From contig JASWJB010000173.1 of the NCBI GenBank assembly GCA_032433595.1, forward strand, positions 26,649-90,648: a DNA stretch of 64,000 nucleotides, written 5' to 3'. Shown piece by piece: positions 43,770-56,809 of the stretch; the stretch's first letter is position 1; every line of letters begins with the position of its first letter. The position numbers and the translations under genes are program-made. The notes beneath the pieces were generated by a model. It worked only from the letters and a program-made list of their open reading frames with translations. It had not been told where the DNA came from and ran no database searches. The stretch is from Conoideocrella luteorostrata. Lineage: Eukaryota > Ascomycota > Sordariomycetes > Hypocreales > Clavicipitaceae.

Positions 43770-46160
43770 TCATTCTTCCTCGTCATCTTCCTCATCTTCG
43801 TCCTCGATGTCTTGAATATCATCTTCCCCATCCTCATCCTCGTCCTCATCATCATCATCAGCCTCCATCGCGTCTTCACTGTCGTCGTCTTCCTCCGCCC
43901 CGTTCCTCTCCTCCTCTCTCCTCTTCCTTTCATCCTCCCGTCTCGCCTCCTCCAACAACTTGGCCCTTTCCTCTCTGGCCTTTCTCTGACTGACCACATA
44001 TGCTCCCAACGGCGTCTTTGCCACGTCGAAATCCTTCAAAAACGCTGCAACCTGGGAGCGATCCCTGGGCGCAAAATCAACTTTTGAGCGACTTTCCTCA
44101 ATAAACTTGGCGTTGGCTTCGAGCTTCTGCACCAGGATGACAAGCTGTGATGTCAGCTTGGCATTTTTATTGCCCTGGTTCTTGGAACGGGCCTGTTTCA
44201 TCCAGCGCTTCAGTTGGATGATGACGGGGAGGGCGAGCTCGGGGAAGGCGATGGATGTGGACCAGAGGAGGAAGAATTCTCCGAGGAGCTCTGTGACTTG
44301 GTCGCCGATGCCGTCCTGATAGACGCGTGTGCGGAGGTATGACTTGGGGGCCTTGTAGGCGACGGCGAAGTCGAAGGCCTTGAGGGTGGATGCCTTTGGG
44401 GGCTTTTTCATTTCTGCGGAGGACAGGACCTCGAGGATCGGGGATGCGAGCGGGATGTATGTGCCCGTGGCACGGGATGTGCGCAGCAAGGAGCGAACGA
44501 GGTGGAATCGCAGCGGGAAGTAGATGGCTGTGGGGATGAGGCGCATTGCTCCGAGGGTGACCTGCACGAGGGGATAGATGAGCAGCTTGAGCTGGCTCTC
44601 CTTGCCGGCTTCTGCTTCTTTGAGGGGCGAGCAGTGCTCCGCGAGGACGCACGACCAGAAGTCCAAGGAGTGCGTGAACTGCCAGTTGTAGACCATGCGG
44701 AAGGAGTCGTTCTTGTTGTGGACGATGCTGTTGCGGAGATGGATGGCAAGTTGGCGGATGAAGGTGAACGCGGTGGTGTATCCGACAGAAGGGTCGATGC
44801 CCCAGAGCTCGGCGGCAGAGTTCTTCATCAGGTTGATGCCCTGGATGGTGTTGTGGTTGGTGACGCGACAGCCTTGAACGAGGCCCTGGTACACGGCTTT
44901 CAAGACGGTTTCGCGGATGCCCTTGTCGCTGATGACGACGAGCTTGCGGAGCACGAGGAAAGCCGTGATGCGGGTGGTTTCTGAACTGGCAGGCTGGGCC
45001 CAGAAGTTGACGACTGCCTTGGCCAGGGCTCTCATGAGCTTCTTAAAGGACAGCAGGTAGGGCAGGATGGGGGTGATAGACGAGAGAGTCAGTTTGAGAG
45101 TCTTGTCATCGGATAAGGTGCCCAGGAGGTGCATGATGGATGATGTGTACGACTTGAGGAGCAGGGAAAGCGTCTTGAATTTTTTCGTCTCGGTCTGCAC
45201 ATAGACTTTGCCAGCGGCGGATTCTTTGACGGGCAGGTGGTGGTTCATGACCACGGGGATATGTTTGAGAGCCAGGACCAAAATATCGTTGTACACCTCG
45301 GGGCTGTTGATCGTCCACCGTTGCTGAGTCTCACCATCGTCGTCGTCCTCATTCAGGTGTGCGGCGCAGCGGAACGCAAGCACAACTTGCCGGGCAGCTC
45401 TTAAAGAGTTGCTTTCCTCAATGGCTCCGCGCCACTTAGCGACCGTCGAGCGGGTCAATTCGTTTCCTTGGGCTGGCTGTTCGTCATCCTCTTCTACCTC
45501 TTCCCGGGCAGCCTTGCTCTTCTTTCTCTTCTTCTTGGGTTGGTCAGCTTGTGCGCCGTCCTCGGCTTCCTCTTCGCCGGCACTCAGTTCATCAACCTCT
45601 GCCAAATCAGCATTATCGTCAAAGTCCAATGCTTCAGGATCGTTTTCTTTCAAAAATTTGTAAAACTCGGGATCCTTCTGCGCCAGCTTGTCCATAGTGT
45701 CTTTGCTCATGCCGCCCACGTCATCTGCGTCTCCGTCGCTCTCATCGCTATCACTTCCCAGAGGCTGCTCGTCAAGCTCCACCCCGGAACCGCTGGCGTC
45801 GCTCACCTCGACGTCGTCATCTTCCTCGGGGCCGTTCCTCTTCCTCTTGCCCAGCTTGCCAGCCTTGGCGGCCTTGTTATCGATAATCTCGTCGAACCCT
45901 CCCTGGAAGAAGTCGTCAACCGTCATGTCGCCACTCTTCTTGTTCCTAAAAAGGCCATTGGGCTTTTTGCCAGAGTCGGCGCCATCCTCCGCTGGGCCCT
46001 TGAAGAATTCCGAGTCTTGGGATCGTCTAGACTTTTTCTTGTCCTTGATTTGGTGGCGCTGCTTGATTTTGGCGACTTCCTTTCTCTTGTCTAGTACGCC
46101 GCGAAGGTGCTTCTTTTCGAACTTCTTCGTCCCTTTGAGGTTTTTCTTTCCGGGACCCAT
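43770..46160 (-). CDS. NOC2: Nucleolar complex protein 2 (60S ribosome biogenesis)
   Basis: Single exon, 796 aa from the ATG at 46160 (MGPGKKNLKGTKKFEKK); the longer open frame upstream has no ATG. Noc2 forms complexes with Noc1 or Noc3 that carry pre-60S particles through nucleolus and nucleoplasm. The N-terminus is Lys-rich with nuclear/nucleolar signals, followed by acidic segments (DVEVSDASGSGVELDE, DNADLAEVDELSAGEEEAED). From about residue 340 to 680 lies the helical-repeat Noc2 domain, including LLKSYTSSIMHLLGTLSD, FMVLRKLVV-type helices and YNWQFTHSLDFWSCVLAEHC. The C-terminus is again highly charged, ending in a near-pure Asp/Glu tail. It is divergent from VPS28 across a 378-bp spacer. 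Confidence 0.94.
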   Translation of the reverse strand: MGPGKKNLKGTKKFEKKHLRGVLDKRKEVAKIKQRHQIKDKKKSRRSQDSEFFKGPAEDGADSGKKPNGLFRNKKSGDMTVDDFFQGGFDEIIDNKAAKAGKLGKRKRNGPEEDDDVEVSDASGSGVELDEQPLGSDSDESDGDADDVGGMSKDTMDKLAQKDPEFYKFLKENDPEALDFDDNADLAEVDELSAGEEEAEDGAQADQPKKKRKKSKAAREEVEEDDEQPAQGNELTRSTVAKWRGAIEESNSLRAARQVVLAFRCAAHLNEDDDDGETQQRWTINSPEVYNDILVLALKHIPVVMNHHLPVKESAAGKVYVQTETKKFKTLSLLLKSYTSSIMHLLGTLSDDKTLKLTLSSITPILPYLLSFKKLMRALAKAVVNFWAQPASSETTRITAFLVLRKLVVISDKGIRETVLKAVYQGLVQGCRVTNHNTIQGINLMKNSAAELWGIDPSVGYTTAFTFIRQLAIHLRNSIVHNKNDSFRMVYNWQFTHSLDFWSCVLAEHCSPLKEAEAGKESQLKLLIYPLVQVTLGAMRLIPTAIYFPLRFHLVRSLLRTSRATGTYIPLASPILEVLSSAEMKKPPKASTLKAFDFAVAYKAPKSYLRTRVYQDGIGDQVTELLGEFFLLWSTSIAFPELALPVIIQLKRWMKQARSKNQGNKNAKLTSQLVILVQKLEANAKFIEESRSKVDFAPRDRSQVAAFLKDFDVAKTPLGAYVVSQRKAREERAKLLEEARREDERKRREEERNGAEEDDDSEDAMEADDDDEDEDEDGEDDIQDIEDEDEEDDEEE

Positions 46161-46538
46161 GATTGGCAGCGTCCGCACCACGTTGAGCGGTGATATGAAT
46201 TGGTCCGCGGATGCTGTTTTAAAATAGGGTTGCTTGTTCGGACCAAGCAAGCTGGGAAAAAAAGCTCCTACAAAAGTCTACAGCGGCCCAAGCCCAGTTC
46301 GTTGTTCGGTCCGCCAAATTTTTTTCGAAGATCTGATTATCGATAAGCGTCGCCCCGCAGACTCGGCAGGCGGTGAGCCGCGTTCTGCCGACTAGCTAAC
46401 TGATTATGCTTGCGACTCGTTATCGTCATCCTTCCCCCGCTAATTAATTGCCGTGGTGGCTGGAAGTAGTGTTTCTTGCTTCATGACCTGTGCATCATCG
46501 CACAAGGCCAGCTCGATGCGCCATCTCAACCCACCACC
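46161..46538. promoter_or_regulatory. Bidirectional promoter between NOC2 and VPS28
   Basis: A 378-bp spacer between divergent start codons, so both promoters must lie here or overlap the leaders. No specific binding site is called. Confidence 0.6.
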
Positions 46539-47397
46539 ATGATTCCTCTACAGGGCTATGCCCCGACGCCGCATAGCTATGTCCCCAATTCCACCTTCTC
46601 GGCGACAATTAATCTAGACGAGGTGCATACATGCTTGTTTCTCTCCCCCGTCCGACTCGCACGTCGACCTGCTGACGCCCACTGTCCCCGCGACAGGAAG
46701 TCAAACTCACAGATACACGAGCTGAGCGCGACCTGCAAGACTCCCTCGCCGAACTCTTCAGCATTATAGTGACCCTGGACGAGCTTGAGAAGGCATTCCT
46801 CAAGGACGCGATCCCCGAAGCAGAATATACCGAGATTTGCGAACGATCACTCCGTCAGTACAAGGCGCTGCTGGCAGACCAGACAATCGCCAGTGAGTTT
46901 CAGGGCCTGGAAGAATTCAAGGCCAAATGGGATGTGCGCAGCCCCTCCAAATTTCTCCCAAAATCATTCTTTCTTAGACAGCTTAAACTTACACCACGTA
47001 GCTCCAAGCTCCACGAGCAACGGAACGTCTCCGCGTCGGCATGCCTTCCACCACGGTGACCGCCTCGTCCTCCGCGCCAGGCCCGCAGGCCGCCTCCGCA
47101 GGCAACAATACCAGCGGCGTGCTCATCCTTGAAGCGACTCAAGAGTTTATCACGTTTCTCGATGCCGTGAAGCTCGGGATGCTTTCTAAAGATCAGCTAC
47201 ACCCTTTGCTTTCCGACGTTATTCAGTCGGTCAACCGGGTTACCGACCAGGACTTCGATAGTAGGGGCAAGATTGTGCAATGGCTCATCACGCTCAACCA
47301 GATGAAGGCTTCGGATGAGCTAAGTGAGCAGCAGGCGAGGGAGCTGGAGTTGGATATCCAGCAGGCGTATCAGGGCTTCAGGAGAACCTTGACATGA
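46539..47397 (+). CDS. VPS28: ESCRT-I subunit Vps28
   Basis: Exons 46539-46622, 46697-46933 and 47002-47397 (introns 74 and 68 nt) give 717 nt, 238 aa, the usual length. The N-terminal region (INLDE-EVKLTDTRAERDLQDSLAELFSII) joins the ESCRT-I core with Vps23 and Vps37; TLDELEKAFLKDAIPEAEY and SLRQYKALL are family hallmarks. The linker LQAPRATERLRVGMP leads to the C-terminal four-helix domain (ILEATQEFITFLDAVKLGML ... DFDSRGKIVQWLITLNQMKA) that binds ESCRT-II (Vps36). The protein sorts ubiquitinated membrane cargo into multivesicular bodies. It converges on MDM12 with 143 bp between stops. Confidence 0.96.
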
Positions 47398-47540
47398 CCA
47401 CATTACACATAAATAAGGAGAGCGTTTGTTTTTGGTCCATCATTTAGCGAAAGTATAGAGAGCATTCACATATTCCATCATAATTCAAATAGCCGTTTGC
47501 CTAGGTATTCTACCATGTGGCCATAAGCACCTCGTCACAC

Positions 47541-48851
47541 CTAAACCAGGAATGTCCAGAAACTCGGATACACAAACTCCTCTTCGAATATCCTCCTAAC
47601 CTGCTCCAACACGAATCTCTCCACCTTTCCCACATTCTTCAGACTCTGCTTCCCTCCATCGCGCTCTCCAATCTCGCTCTCCACCTTGATCTCCTGCAGC
47701 AGGCCGCCAAACCTCCCCGTCCCCTTCCTACCCGAGCTATTATTATCTTCATCCCCGTTCGTGTTCTCCTCATCCCCAGTGCCCACCGCAGCCAATGCGT
47801 CCTCCGGGCTCAAAAAGCAAAAATGCACCCGTTTCCGTATCTTAGCTAGCACACCTACTCCATCAAACGACAGCCCCGTAATGTTCAGCTTGAGCGGGAT
47901 TCCGACAAAGCTTGGCATTGGATAATCTAGCAATATCTCCGCCGTGAGATTCAATCGAATATCCCCCGCGTAGCGTATCCTAAACACAGCTTGCACATCG
48001 TCCACTCTTGGCTCTCTTCTCAATTGAGCCAAGTCATCCCCATCGCCATCGGCTCCATGAGCCGCGTCGACCCCTTCCTCTTCCTCTTCTTCCTCCTCCT
48101 CGACAGCTGATTCTGTAATATGCGCATCCCGCGTGGGCGGGCGGGATGTGTTCACGCTGGTAGGTGCCAGTGTAGAAACGCTTGATTTCTCGCGCAACGG
48201 CGGCCCAGCCGCTTCTAGGTTGGCCGACAAGTTGTCCACGGAGATGCTGCTCGTTGACGGATTCCGGTGGTGACTCGCCGCCTGGTGCAAGTCAGACGAG
48301 TCGAGTCCTCCAGGTCCCATCCAGCTATTGTTTCCCAGGTGAGCGCCTGCCACGGCAGCCAGCGGAGTGTGCGTCCCCGTCCCCAGATGGCTCTGGAAGT
48401 AATTGAATCCAGGGCCGCCAAGGAACCCTGGCGTGGAGGTTCCCAGAAACGGGCTCCCCAAATCATGGCCCATCATGTCATTTCTCAGTGCCGTCTTGAT
48501 ACCGTTGGGTCGCTTTTTGTCGCCTCCGCCGCCACCTCCACCGGCAAGGGCATGCCTCGCCCGCTCTGCAGCAAGATGCGCCGCAGCTTCGTCGTCGCTC
48601 CCAAAACCGTCATCGCTCTCGTCTTGCCCCAATTCTTGGTCATAAAAATCAGGTAGTGGATCTGTGATGTCCTTGAGCTCCAGCTCGGGTGGAATGTCGC
48701 CAAAGTCGAAGCCATGCACGTTGACGGATCTGATGAACCTTGGCAGAGGGACGGATTGGAACTTGTCATGGATGAAGGAGCGGATGCGCTCGGCCAGCGC
48801 CTCGCCATCTGGGCCGCTGGTTAGCGTTTCCCAGTTGAGATCAATGGACAT
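47541..48851 (-). CDS. MDM12: ERMES complex subunit Mdm12
   Basis: Single exon, 436 aa. The N-terminus [20 protein letters not shown] with [20 protein letters not shown] and [10 protein letters not shown] is the start of the SMP (TULIP-like lipid-binding) domain. A low-complexity insert (about 80-290: Gly-rich, Ser-rich, then an acidic EEEEEEEEG run) follows, and then the second half of the SMP domain: [43 protein letters not shown] ... RVHFCFL (split here for brevity), ending YPSFWTFLV. Mdm12 bridges Mmm1 and Mdm34 at ER-mitochondria contacts and transfers phospholipids. The insert is larger than in yeast but is common in filamentous fungi. Confidence 0.95.
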   Translation of the reverse strand: MSIDLNWETLTSGPDGEALAERIRSFIHDKFQSVPLPRFIRSVNVHGFDFGDIPPELELKDITDPLPDFYDQELGQDESDDGFGSDDEAAAHLAAERARHALAGGGGGGGDKKRPNGIKTALRNDMMGHDLGSPFLGTSTPGFLGGPGFNYFQSHLGTGTHTPLAAVAGAHLGNNSWMGPGGLDSSDLHQAASHHRNPSTSSISVDNLSANLEAAGPPLREKSSVSTLAPTSVNTSRPPTRDAHITESAVEEEEEEEEEGVDAAHGADGDGDDLAQLRREPRVDDVQAVFRIRYAGDIRLNLTAEILLDYPMPSFVGIPLKLNITGLSFDGVGVLAKIRKRVHFCFLSPEDALAAVGTGDEENTNGDEDNNSSGRKGTGRFGGLLQEIKVESEIGERDGGKQSLKNVGKVERFVLEQVRRIFEEEFVYPSFWTFLV

Positions 48852-49308
48852 AGCGACATGAGGGATGTGTGTGACAATTCCCTTAATCTGATGTGACGGA
48901 TGTGAAGCTGATCTCGTTTAAAGATGCTTTTAGTGTCCGTCCATGCGGAGCAGCTAGCTGGCCGCGATGAACCGGCACTCAGGGTCGGTCCACTCGGAGA
49001 AACAAAAAAGCACAATACCAATTACAACACCACTATTAACAACTCAAGTTCAATGGTACAACATATGTTAACGGCATTAACAATGACCTCATTTGTTTTT
49101 CATTTCTAGCCTGCTATCGTATCGTATCTCGTATCTAATCATGCCATCAAGATCATTACCCATAATCGTAACATCAATAAGGAAAGCCATCAGCAGCTTC
49201 TGGGAATAACATTGCGTGCGATATGAATATGAATCCTCTAATATTGCTTCTCCGCCGATGCCAAAACTTTTTGGATAATTTATCAGCTCATGTATTACAT
49301 GTAGCTCA
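48852..49308. other. Intergenic region between FAB1 and MDM12
   Basis: About 460 bp holding the MDM12 5' region and the FAB1 3' UTR (both minus strand). No gene was seen. Confidence 0.55.
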
Positions 49309-52300
49309 TCACACAGTCGCCTCGGGCTCCTCGAATCTAGCGTGGCCATAGGATAGCGACAGCTGCGGGTTGTTGAACAAGTGCCAGCAGTTAGGGGCTT
49401 GCAGGATGTACCTAGTAGCGGTGTAAGCAGCCAGAAAACCAGTCCGAGGATTAGTCAATGAAACTCACCTAGCCATAGCCTCTCGGAATCGAGATTTGTA
49501 TTCCTTGGGACTCGTTACGGTCGGCCTGTTTCGACCACCGCCCGCAAAGCCACGATCCTTGATCCAGCTTTCCAATTTCTTGTCCCAAGTGTATGTTCTA
49601 ATGCAATCAATGATACCCACAACCAGCTCCTTTCTTTCCTCATCCACAGCAATCATCAGTGAGTAATCCATGACGTTTTGTCGAGCCAAAAACAGCGTGT
49701 CGTTCCAAACCGACGCTCTAAGAAGTTTTTTGGAATGCTCTCGCGCAAATAAGGGCGATTCATAAATATATTCCACCATGTTTTCGTCCAACAACACTTC
49801 ATTCTGTTCGCCGGTTGACTGGATCTTCCGATTCCGCATTGATCCTTTCAAATCAAAAATGCGCGTTGGCGATCGATCATAAAATAAGTTTTCGGTTATC
49901 AAGAGGTCGAGTTTGATATCGATGCCGGTCGTCGGATTTTTTATAATGACCTGAAAAAAGCCGAGCATCTTGGCTATCACAGATGGCAAATCATGGAAGA
50001 GTGCCTCTGCCATAATGCTAAAATAACTGGGAGCAAACCGCAGAAAGGCTGATGTTTCTATCGGAGATAAGCTCTGCTTTCGTGTCAGCCGATTCTGGAA
50101 CCCAAGTGTCATGAGATTTTGATGTTACCTTTAGGACGAGCCTGTCATCTAGCGTTTTTAGAAACACAGACTTGGTCTTGCCGCCCCTTGAATCCCATTT
50201 GAGGCATCGAGATAGGGATTCAATGATTCGTTCAGCTACGCCACACTTGTGCCGCAATGCGTCAAACTGTTCAGCGTAGAAGACCTTGCACGTCATCATG
50301 GCTGCACCCTCTTTGAACTGGTATTTGAGATGGGTGCCAGTGGATCGTAGCAGGCTCTTTTCTAGCTCTACTTCGTCAATCATCACGTCTCCAGTATCAG
50401 ACGCAGGTGTAGATCTTGACTCTCCATCGCCCAGCCCTTCCACTTCACGCTGCATGACCTCCTGTACCTCTTTTCTGATTTTTGAGAGCTTGTTCTGGTA
50501 GTCATCACTATTAAGAGCTAGCGCAATGACAGAGCTTGGCTCATCTTCTCGCACGATGATATCTGAGTCCACAAATATATGATCAGTAGGATTGACAGGG
50601 TACTCCAAGGGGGGCCACCCGCTAGCTGACGTTTCTGCCCAAAAGTTTGTGAGATATTTCATCAAACTCGTTTTCTGGTGTTTAGGAAGTTCCAGAGGAA
50701 TCTCAGTGCTTGGTTCTAGGGCTTCAGCCAGTTCTTGAATGTCAGGTAAAAATTCATCGGCTAGTGATGACTCCAGGTCGCTAGTAGCACCCTCATCATC
50801 CGAAGTAGGATGACTGGTTTCGCTGTCGGGAGCATTATCAGCCTCTGACTTTGAGGCTAGGTCTTCATGTTTGACATTCGACTCTATGGGAGTGGGCAGC
50901 TCGGTTACGGGCTCAGACTTTGAGACACCTGCCTCACTCTTTCGTGGCGTCTTTGTCTGAAACTGGTCGCTGTCTCGCCCGGTAACCTGCTCGTTGATGG
51001 GACCATGCTCTTCAAATGCCTCAGCAACATCGTCATAGACCTGCACTATCGCTTTGGTCGATGTTCTCGGGAGCCTCGCTCGGGGTTGTCGTAGGCTTGC
51101 AGCTCTCTCCTTACGATCACGGATGCGTTCCTTCTCGAATTCTCGACTAAGTTGCTCAAAGTGTCGAGCCAATGTCGAGACCTTCGACTCTCTCTTCTTG
51201 TGGGTCAGGCGGGGGATACCGGATGTCGCATTTTTGCCACGGTTTTTCAACGCCGTCAGACCTAGGCGATCGGAGAGCTTCTTGTCCACTTTGATAGAAC
51301 CTTCTAGGGGTGATGGCTCTGTAGAGGTTTCGTGGGCCGGGGCAGTTTTTGTCTCCTTGCTTCCTTGGGCTTTAACAGCAGCAGACAACGACCTTGACAT
51401 GGGCCGAGAAGGGTGGGATGTAGTCCGCATCAGAGGGGGTGAGATGCTGGACACTGACTTGCGACTGGGACCACGATCCGGTATATGTTTCGGGGTTGCC
51501 ATAACATCTTCATTGCCTTGCATTACCTGGTCACGGCGCATCTGGTCAATCTTTTCTGACAAGGATTGGTTAGAGTTGGACGAGTCAGTTGGGCTTCGAT
51601 CGATACTCGGGGGTAACGATGGCGTTCGTGCTGCAACTGAATCATGAGCAACAGGGAGTCTAGACGCCATTTCGACGGGATTTTGAGACGCAACGGCGGG
51701 TCTCGCAATTAACTCCGGGGATGCAGCTAGATCCAACCCTTCAACTCGCTCGATGGCTCCTTCAGCGGTTATAAATATTTTCTCTTCCTCGTCCTCTTGC
51801 TTCCCATCCAAGGCTCCAGACGATGCCACACTGGTTTCCATCCCGGTGTCGGTATACTCTGTTGGCTGTGTGCTCTTCTCCGCCGCTTCAGTAAAAGTCT
51901 GGGAAAGTCTGTCTTCGCTGTCCGCCGCTGAACCAGTTCCTTCATTCGACACAAGCGACTCTTTGGATTCATTGTCGGTGAAAATTTTCTTTAGTTGCAT
52001 AATCGTGATCTGGCGCATATCTCGGTCTCCGAGAAAGTCGCTTTCAAATTTGGCAAAAGCTTGATCCCACTCTCCCGCCTTTTCCAACATGTCACGCACA
52101 AGTTTGTTGAACGGAACAACTTCATAGTACTTCGACTCCACGTAGGTGCGCTGCATCTGTCGAATAATGGCTGGTTGTTCCTCTTGGGTCTTTTTCATGA
52201 GCCTTTCCACCTCTGCCTTGCAGGACTCGGCCTTCTCGGGCAATAGACTTTCCGTCCGAATACTCTTCAATCTTGCTCGCACCGAGGACATGAATTTGCC

Positions 52301-55300
52301 CCAGCGCTCTTCCATTTTGTTATATATCTCATTCTTGAGCTTCAGATCGTTTGCCACTTTCCAGGTAATTCTAGCGCGGGGAACGACAATCTCAAGGAGA
52401 TCAATCGGATCCCAATGGATTCGGACCCTTGAGTCACGTACGCTGAAATACCGAACATGATCACGTTGTTGGTCATGTGGACAATCCTCCATGTTCTTGA
52501 TTCTCAGCCCGCGACCCCAGTACAGAAGCTCCAAGTATTTTCCGAAAGAGTACTTGAATGTAGCATCAGACATGGCCACTTCTTCTGAGTCTTTCTTACA
52601 GAGTTTACAATATGTCCACATGGTGATACCATCTCCAAGTTCCGGTCGTCGCACAGAAGGGTTCGCAATATGATCCACGAACACCGTGATTCGGTACTCA
52701 TCGTGGACATACGTTCTATGATGGTCGACCAGCTTCTTTTCACATCCGTTAGAGTTGCAAACATCGTTCTTGCTATACGCTAGATCTTCAATGTACTGAC
52801 CCAGCGTGCAGTCAGCGTCCATGCCAGTGTCGACGTGTTGCTCGTCATAAAAGTTGATGGCAACCAATCCAGGTTCTGTACAGGGGATCTTGGTGTCAGT
52901 GCAAATGACAGAGTATAGCACCACAATGTTCTGGTGAGAGTAGGGGTCAAACAAATCCAGATTGCCCTGAATGTACGTCTCCCACTGACGGGTTTGGGTT
53001 TGGTAGTTGAAGAGGGCCTTGTCGTACTCCGCGTCATGAACAGCATGCAGCACTTCCATGACCTGTCGTGGTGCTTTTTGACCAATCTTCTCCACCATTT
53101 CTGGCTTAATGAGCTGGAATCTGTGGCGGTTGCCCTTTTCCGAGTCTTCTTCGACGGCGTCCTGGTCACGAAGCCGGCGAAGGTATAAGAGTCTTCTCTC
53201 TTGTTCACGGGCCTTCATCAAGAGATAAGGCTGCTTGAACTTAACATACGGAGATGCGGACAGGATCTTAGTTTCATACTTGGCCACCATGTCGCTATAG
53301 AAGGTTGGCATTGGAATGTCGTCAGGCACCTGGTTCTCGGGAGATGTGTGCGCATGGTTGGCGTGAAGGGATACAAGTTTGTTTGGTTCCTTGTTAGCTT
53401 GATTACTCGCCTGTGTTGAAGGATCAGGATCCTCGGCGTCTGTACTGATGCTGTCCACGGTAATTTGTGACGGTGGCTCGCTCTCACTTGATGGATGGTT
53501 AATAACCATAGTAGGGCCGGCTTTGGAACATTCTCCACGCGAGCTTCCAGATTTGAAGCTTTCATTCAACCCCTGAAGCGAGTTTGATAATGACGTTTCA
53601 CTATCCTCTGGTGGTTCCACAGACTCATCACGAAGTAGGCTTGACTCCAACGTCAAATTATAGACCACATACACCATGAACTCCATGATATGCTTGACCC
53701 GTTTGAGTAGCTCGCCGCTGGCGCCGCGTAGTGCGATCGTGCAGCCCAACTCGGGGCGACAGCCAGAGAGAAAGATATAGGACTTTTTCCTCCCAGGATA
53801 ATCGTTGTTCACAAATGTCCGCACTTCAAACGCAGTGCAACGTCCTACTCGTACCGGAAGTGCAAGCATGTCCAACGACTCAATAATTTCAGCGTCAGCG
53901 CAACGAGCAACAGCTTCGATGACAGTGTCTTTAACATTATATGCCACAGAAATGTTGGCCTCGGACAGATATTGTAGAGCAACCCCTGATACACCTTTCT
54001 GCGCAAGTAATAACTGTGGTCGAAGGTTTGTTATTCGCTGTACAACAACTCGTAGAAACTCTTTCTCTTGTTCGATTACAGGTTGCAAGCTCATAAAATG
54101 CTGTTGGTGACGCTGGTATTCAATTGGAAAAGTAACGAGTACAATCCTGGGATTCATAATCCTGCGAGGCATGCTCTTCAAGGCCAAATTCTTGGTAAAC
54201 ACTACTCCAGAGATGTAAGATGTGTCCCCAGGCCGTCCACCAGGAATCTTCTTTAGTTTAACATAATGCCTCAGGTCCATATCTTCACCCTTTGCAACAT
54301 CCGGTGTAACGTCATCCGTCGACTGTAGAAGTATCGGTACCAGCGATTTTTGCCATGCCGTAGGATTTGGAATTTGTGCATCGTCCAAGAGTTGATAGAG
54401 TATTTTGTCAACGTGTTTCAGGCTAGATTGGTTCAAATCTCTCTTTGGAGACATGTTCTTACGCAAAGAATCACTCCTAGTTAGCTGAGTTCCAGTATAA
54501 CCTGTATGATCTAGTCCAAGGAGCATCTCTGATGAGGCCGACGGCCCCTTATAGACGGCAGATTTAGCCCGAGGTGAGCCATGAAGATGACCAGTACCAC
54601 TAACGTTGCTGAGATTTCTCCGCCTCGTCGATCGACGATGATTCAAAAGGCTGATTGGCCCACTTGTATCATCAAGAACTCCTCTGCTAACGTAGCTCAT
54701 GCCGCTGATACTCTTCTCACCTTGCCGGTGGCGATGTTTTCGTGTTTGGTTCATGTATGACGGGAACCCAGATCTATCTTGCTCATAGCTCGTAGATTGG
54801 ACATCTGGTCCCGCCATGGTCGCAAAAATACCCATCTGCTCGTCTCCACTGGAATCATCAGACATATAATCTGCCAAGTCTGGATCAATGATATTGTCAT
54901 CGTGGAAGGCAGGGAACTTTGGCTTCTTGGCGTTTTCTTCTGGGCCCTTTCTGAAGGGCGCCTGCTGTTCTGGTGCTGGTTTGAATCGACCCAGAAATCC
55001 ATGTTTTGAGTGATGCCTCTTGTGACCAGCAGATGAGTGTGGCCGACCTGATGTAGTCATGGACTTCAAGGAGCGGGAGGAGCCAGGGCGGCTTAGTTGA
55101 GGCGCATCGATCTCCAGAACGGCCGATGCCCTATTTGCAGAATCCCTCACTCTTCGAGTAGCCGGAATTGCCATCATCGGTGTTGTAAGTGGGCGAGAGT
55201 CCTCGGAGCCTTCAGAGCCTGCAGCTACACTTGATGGTTTCGATTTGCTCGCCACAGTTTCAGATGAGTCTTTCGGATTGTTTGATCCAAATATTTTGGG

Positions 55301-56809
55301 CAAGAAAGATCGTTCATCTCCAGAATCATCGGAGCCGCTACCATCAAATCGACGCGTTATAACCTCAAGGCAATTTTTACAAACTCTCAATGATCCTTGG
55401 ACACCAAACTTCTCGCCAGAGACAACCGTAGTGCATTTGGAATCAAAAATACAGCCACATGTGCGACAATGATGTTTTCGGCGGAACGCGGTGAATGTTG
55501 TTTGGCAGAGGAAGCATTCCTTGACTGTGTCATCTTTCATCCAGAACTCTTTACTTAGGACTTGCCTTCGCATTTTGTCAAGTTGAGCATTCATCTGATC
55601 AGATGCGCGTTCGTGCCCTCGCGTTGTACCTGAAATTCGACCGGAATCAGGGTGCAAATGTCTAGGCTGAGAGCCATGAACGAAAGAATCATGGTACACT
55701 GATCCGTGTGCAGAAGTGTTAACAGCGCTAGCAGCAGTAGTACCTCTGTCGAGAGAGGAGTCTCTTGAGGTAGAAAACCTCGGTGAACGAGAGTGACTTA
55801 TCCTGTCAATAATCGCGGGAGTTCGCCTCATATCATCCATTTGGAGAACAGAAGAGGTGACGGAAGGATTTCGTGCATGGTGACGACTTGGTACTGTTGA
55901 CGTAGTTGAATGGGGGGCCGCTTTGCCAGGACTGAATGGGGCATCCAAGCTGCCGTCAACACTAGAGGCATCGTCTCTGCCGGCACGTGGCGGCAGCCTA
56001 CCGTCCTTTGCGTCATAAAGACTCGCTGATTCCACTTGAAGCTCAGTCCTGGTCAAGCTCCTCCTGCTGGACATTGCTCCTCCGCTATCCTCCGTGCGAA
56101 TCGTGCTACGACTTGCATCGCGTTTCAAAGTTGTGGGCAGTGTTATAGTAGGGTCAGCAACGACAGAGCTTGTGGCTTTAGTCGGTAAACTCTGTCTACT
56201 AGACGAGCTTGATCTCGGCCCCGTCATCAGACTTATACTGTTCGATTTGGTAGACTGAGCTGCTTGTGAGCGGCTATCTGTGGCTCCAGACACGGCCGCA
56301 GAAGATGTCTCTGACATCGCTGGACCACCAGTAGAATGTGTTGTGATAGTGGCACTGGTATCAACCCGGTTCAACGATGATGCGGACGGTCTAGATACAT
56401 GACTTGGCGTAACAGAGGACCGTTTTGAAGCGGTTTCCAGAGCTTGCAGCGAGGCATCTTTACCATTGGGGCCGGTTTTCGTAGGGCTTACGCCACCGAC
56501 AGCTTCTCGGAATCGATTATACAAGCCGCTGAGGCCATTGTGGACCAGATCTCCCGCGCCGTTCCTACTCTCAGATGCAGGTATTCCTTCCGGTGGAGGA
56601 GCGTAGTCGTTAAAAGTGGTTAAGGATTCGCACCGACTGGCCGACGTGTGTATCTCGTCAAGAGCATGTGCTAGTCGTTCTTTATCTAGAGTCGACGATA
56701 TCGAGTGTGTCGAGCCGCGGCGATTTCGGAAGCTTATGGGTGAGTTAAGTCCAACCGAAGTAGCTGGCGAAGCAGGTCGCGGCGGCCTGGAACTGGAACT
56801 ACTCGCCAT
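49309..56809 (-). CDS. FAB1: Phosphatidylinositol-3-phosphate 5-kinase Fab1 (PIKfyve)
   Basis: Exons 56809-50129, 50076-49469 and 49411-49309 (introns 52 and 57 nt) give 7392 nt, 2463 aa. It phosphorylates PI3P to PI(3,5)P2 on vacuole and endosome membranes, controlling vacuole size and retrograde traffic. A long Ser-rich N-terminus leads to a FYVE zinc finger (about 425-485; ECFLCQTTFTAFRRKHHCR with the RKHHCR PI3P motif). A CCT/TCP1-like domain follows (about 850-1100; VLVTFPIEYQRHQQHFMSL), then a Cys-rich conserved region. Next is a disordered region, and last a C-terminal PIP kinase domain (about 2090-2450; SAFLRFAPSYFSIMAEALF, DYSLMIAVDEERKELVVGI, CIRTYTWDKKLE). The first splice falls inside the kinase domain and restores LKQSLSPIETSAF. 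It is the largest gene in the window. Confidence 0.95.
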
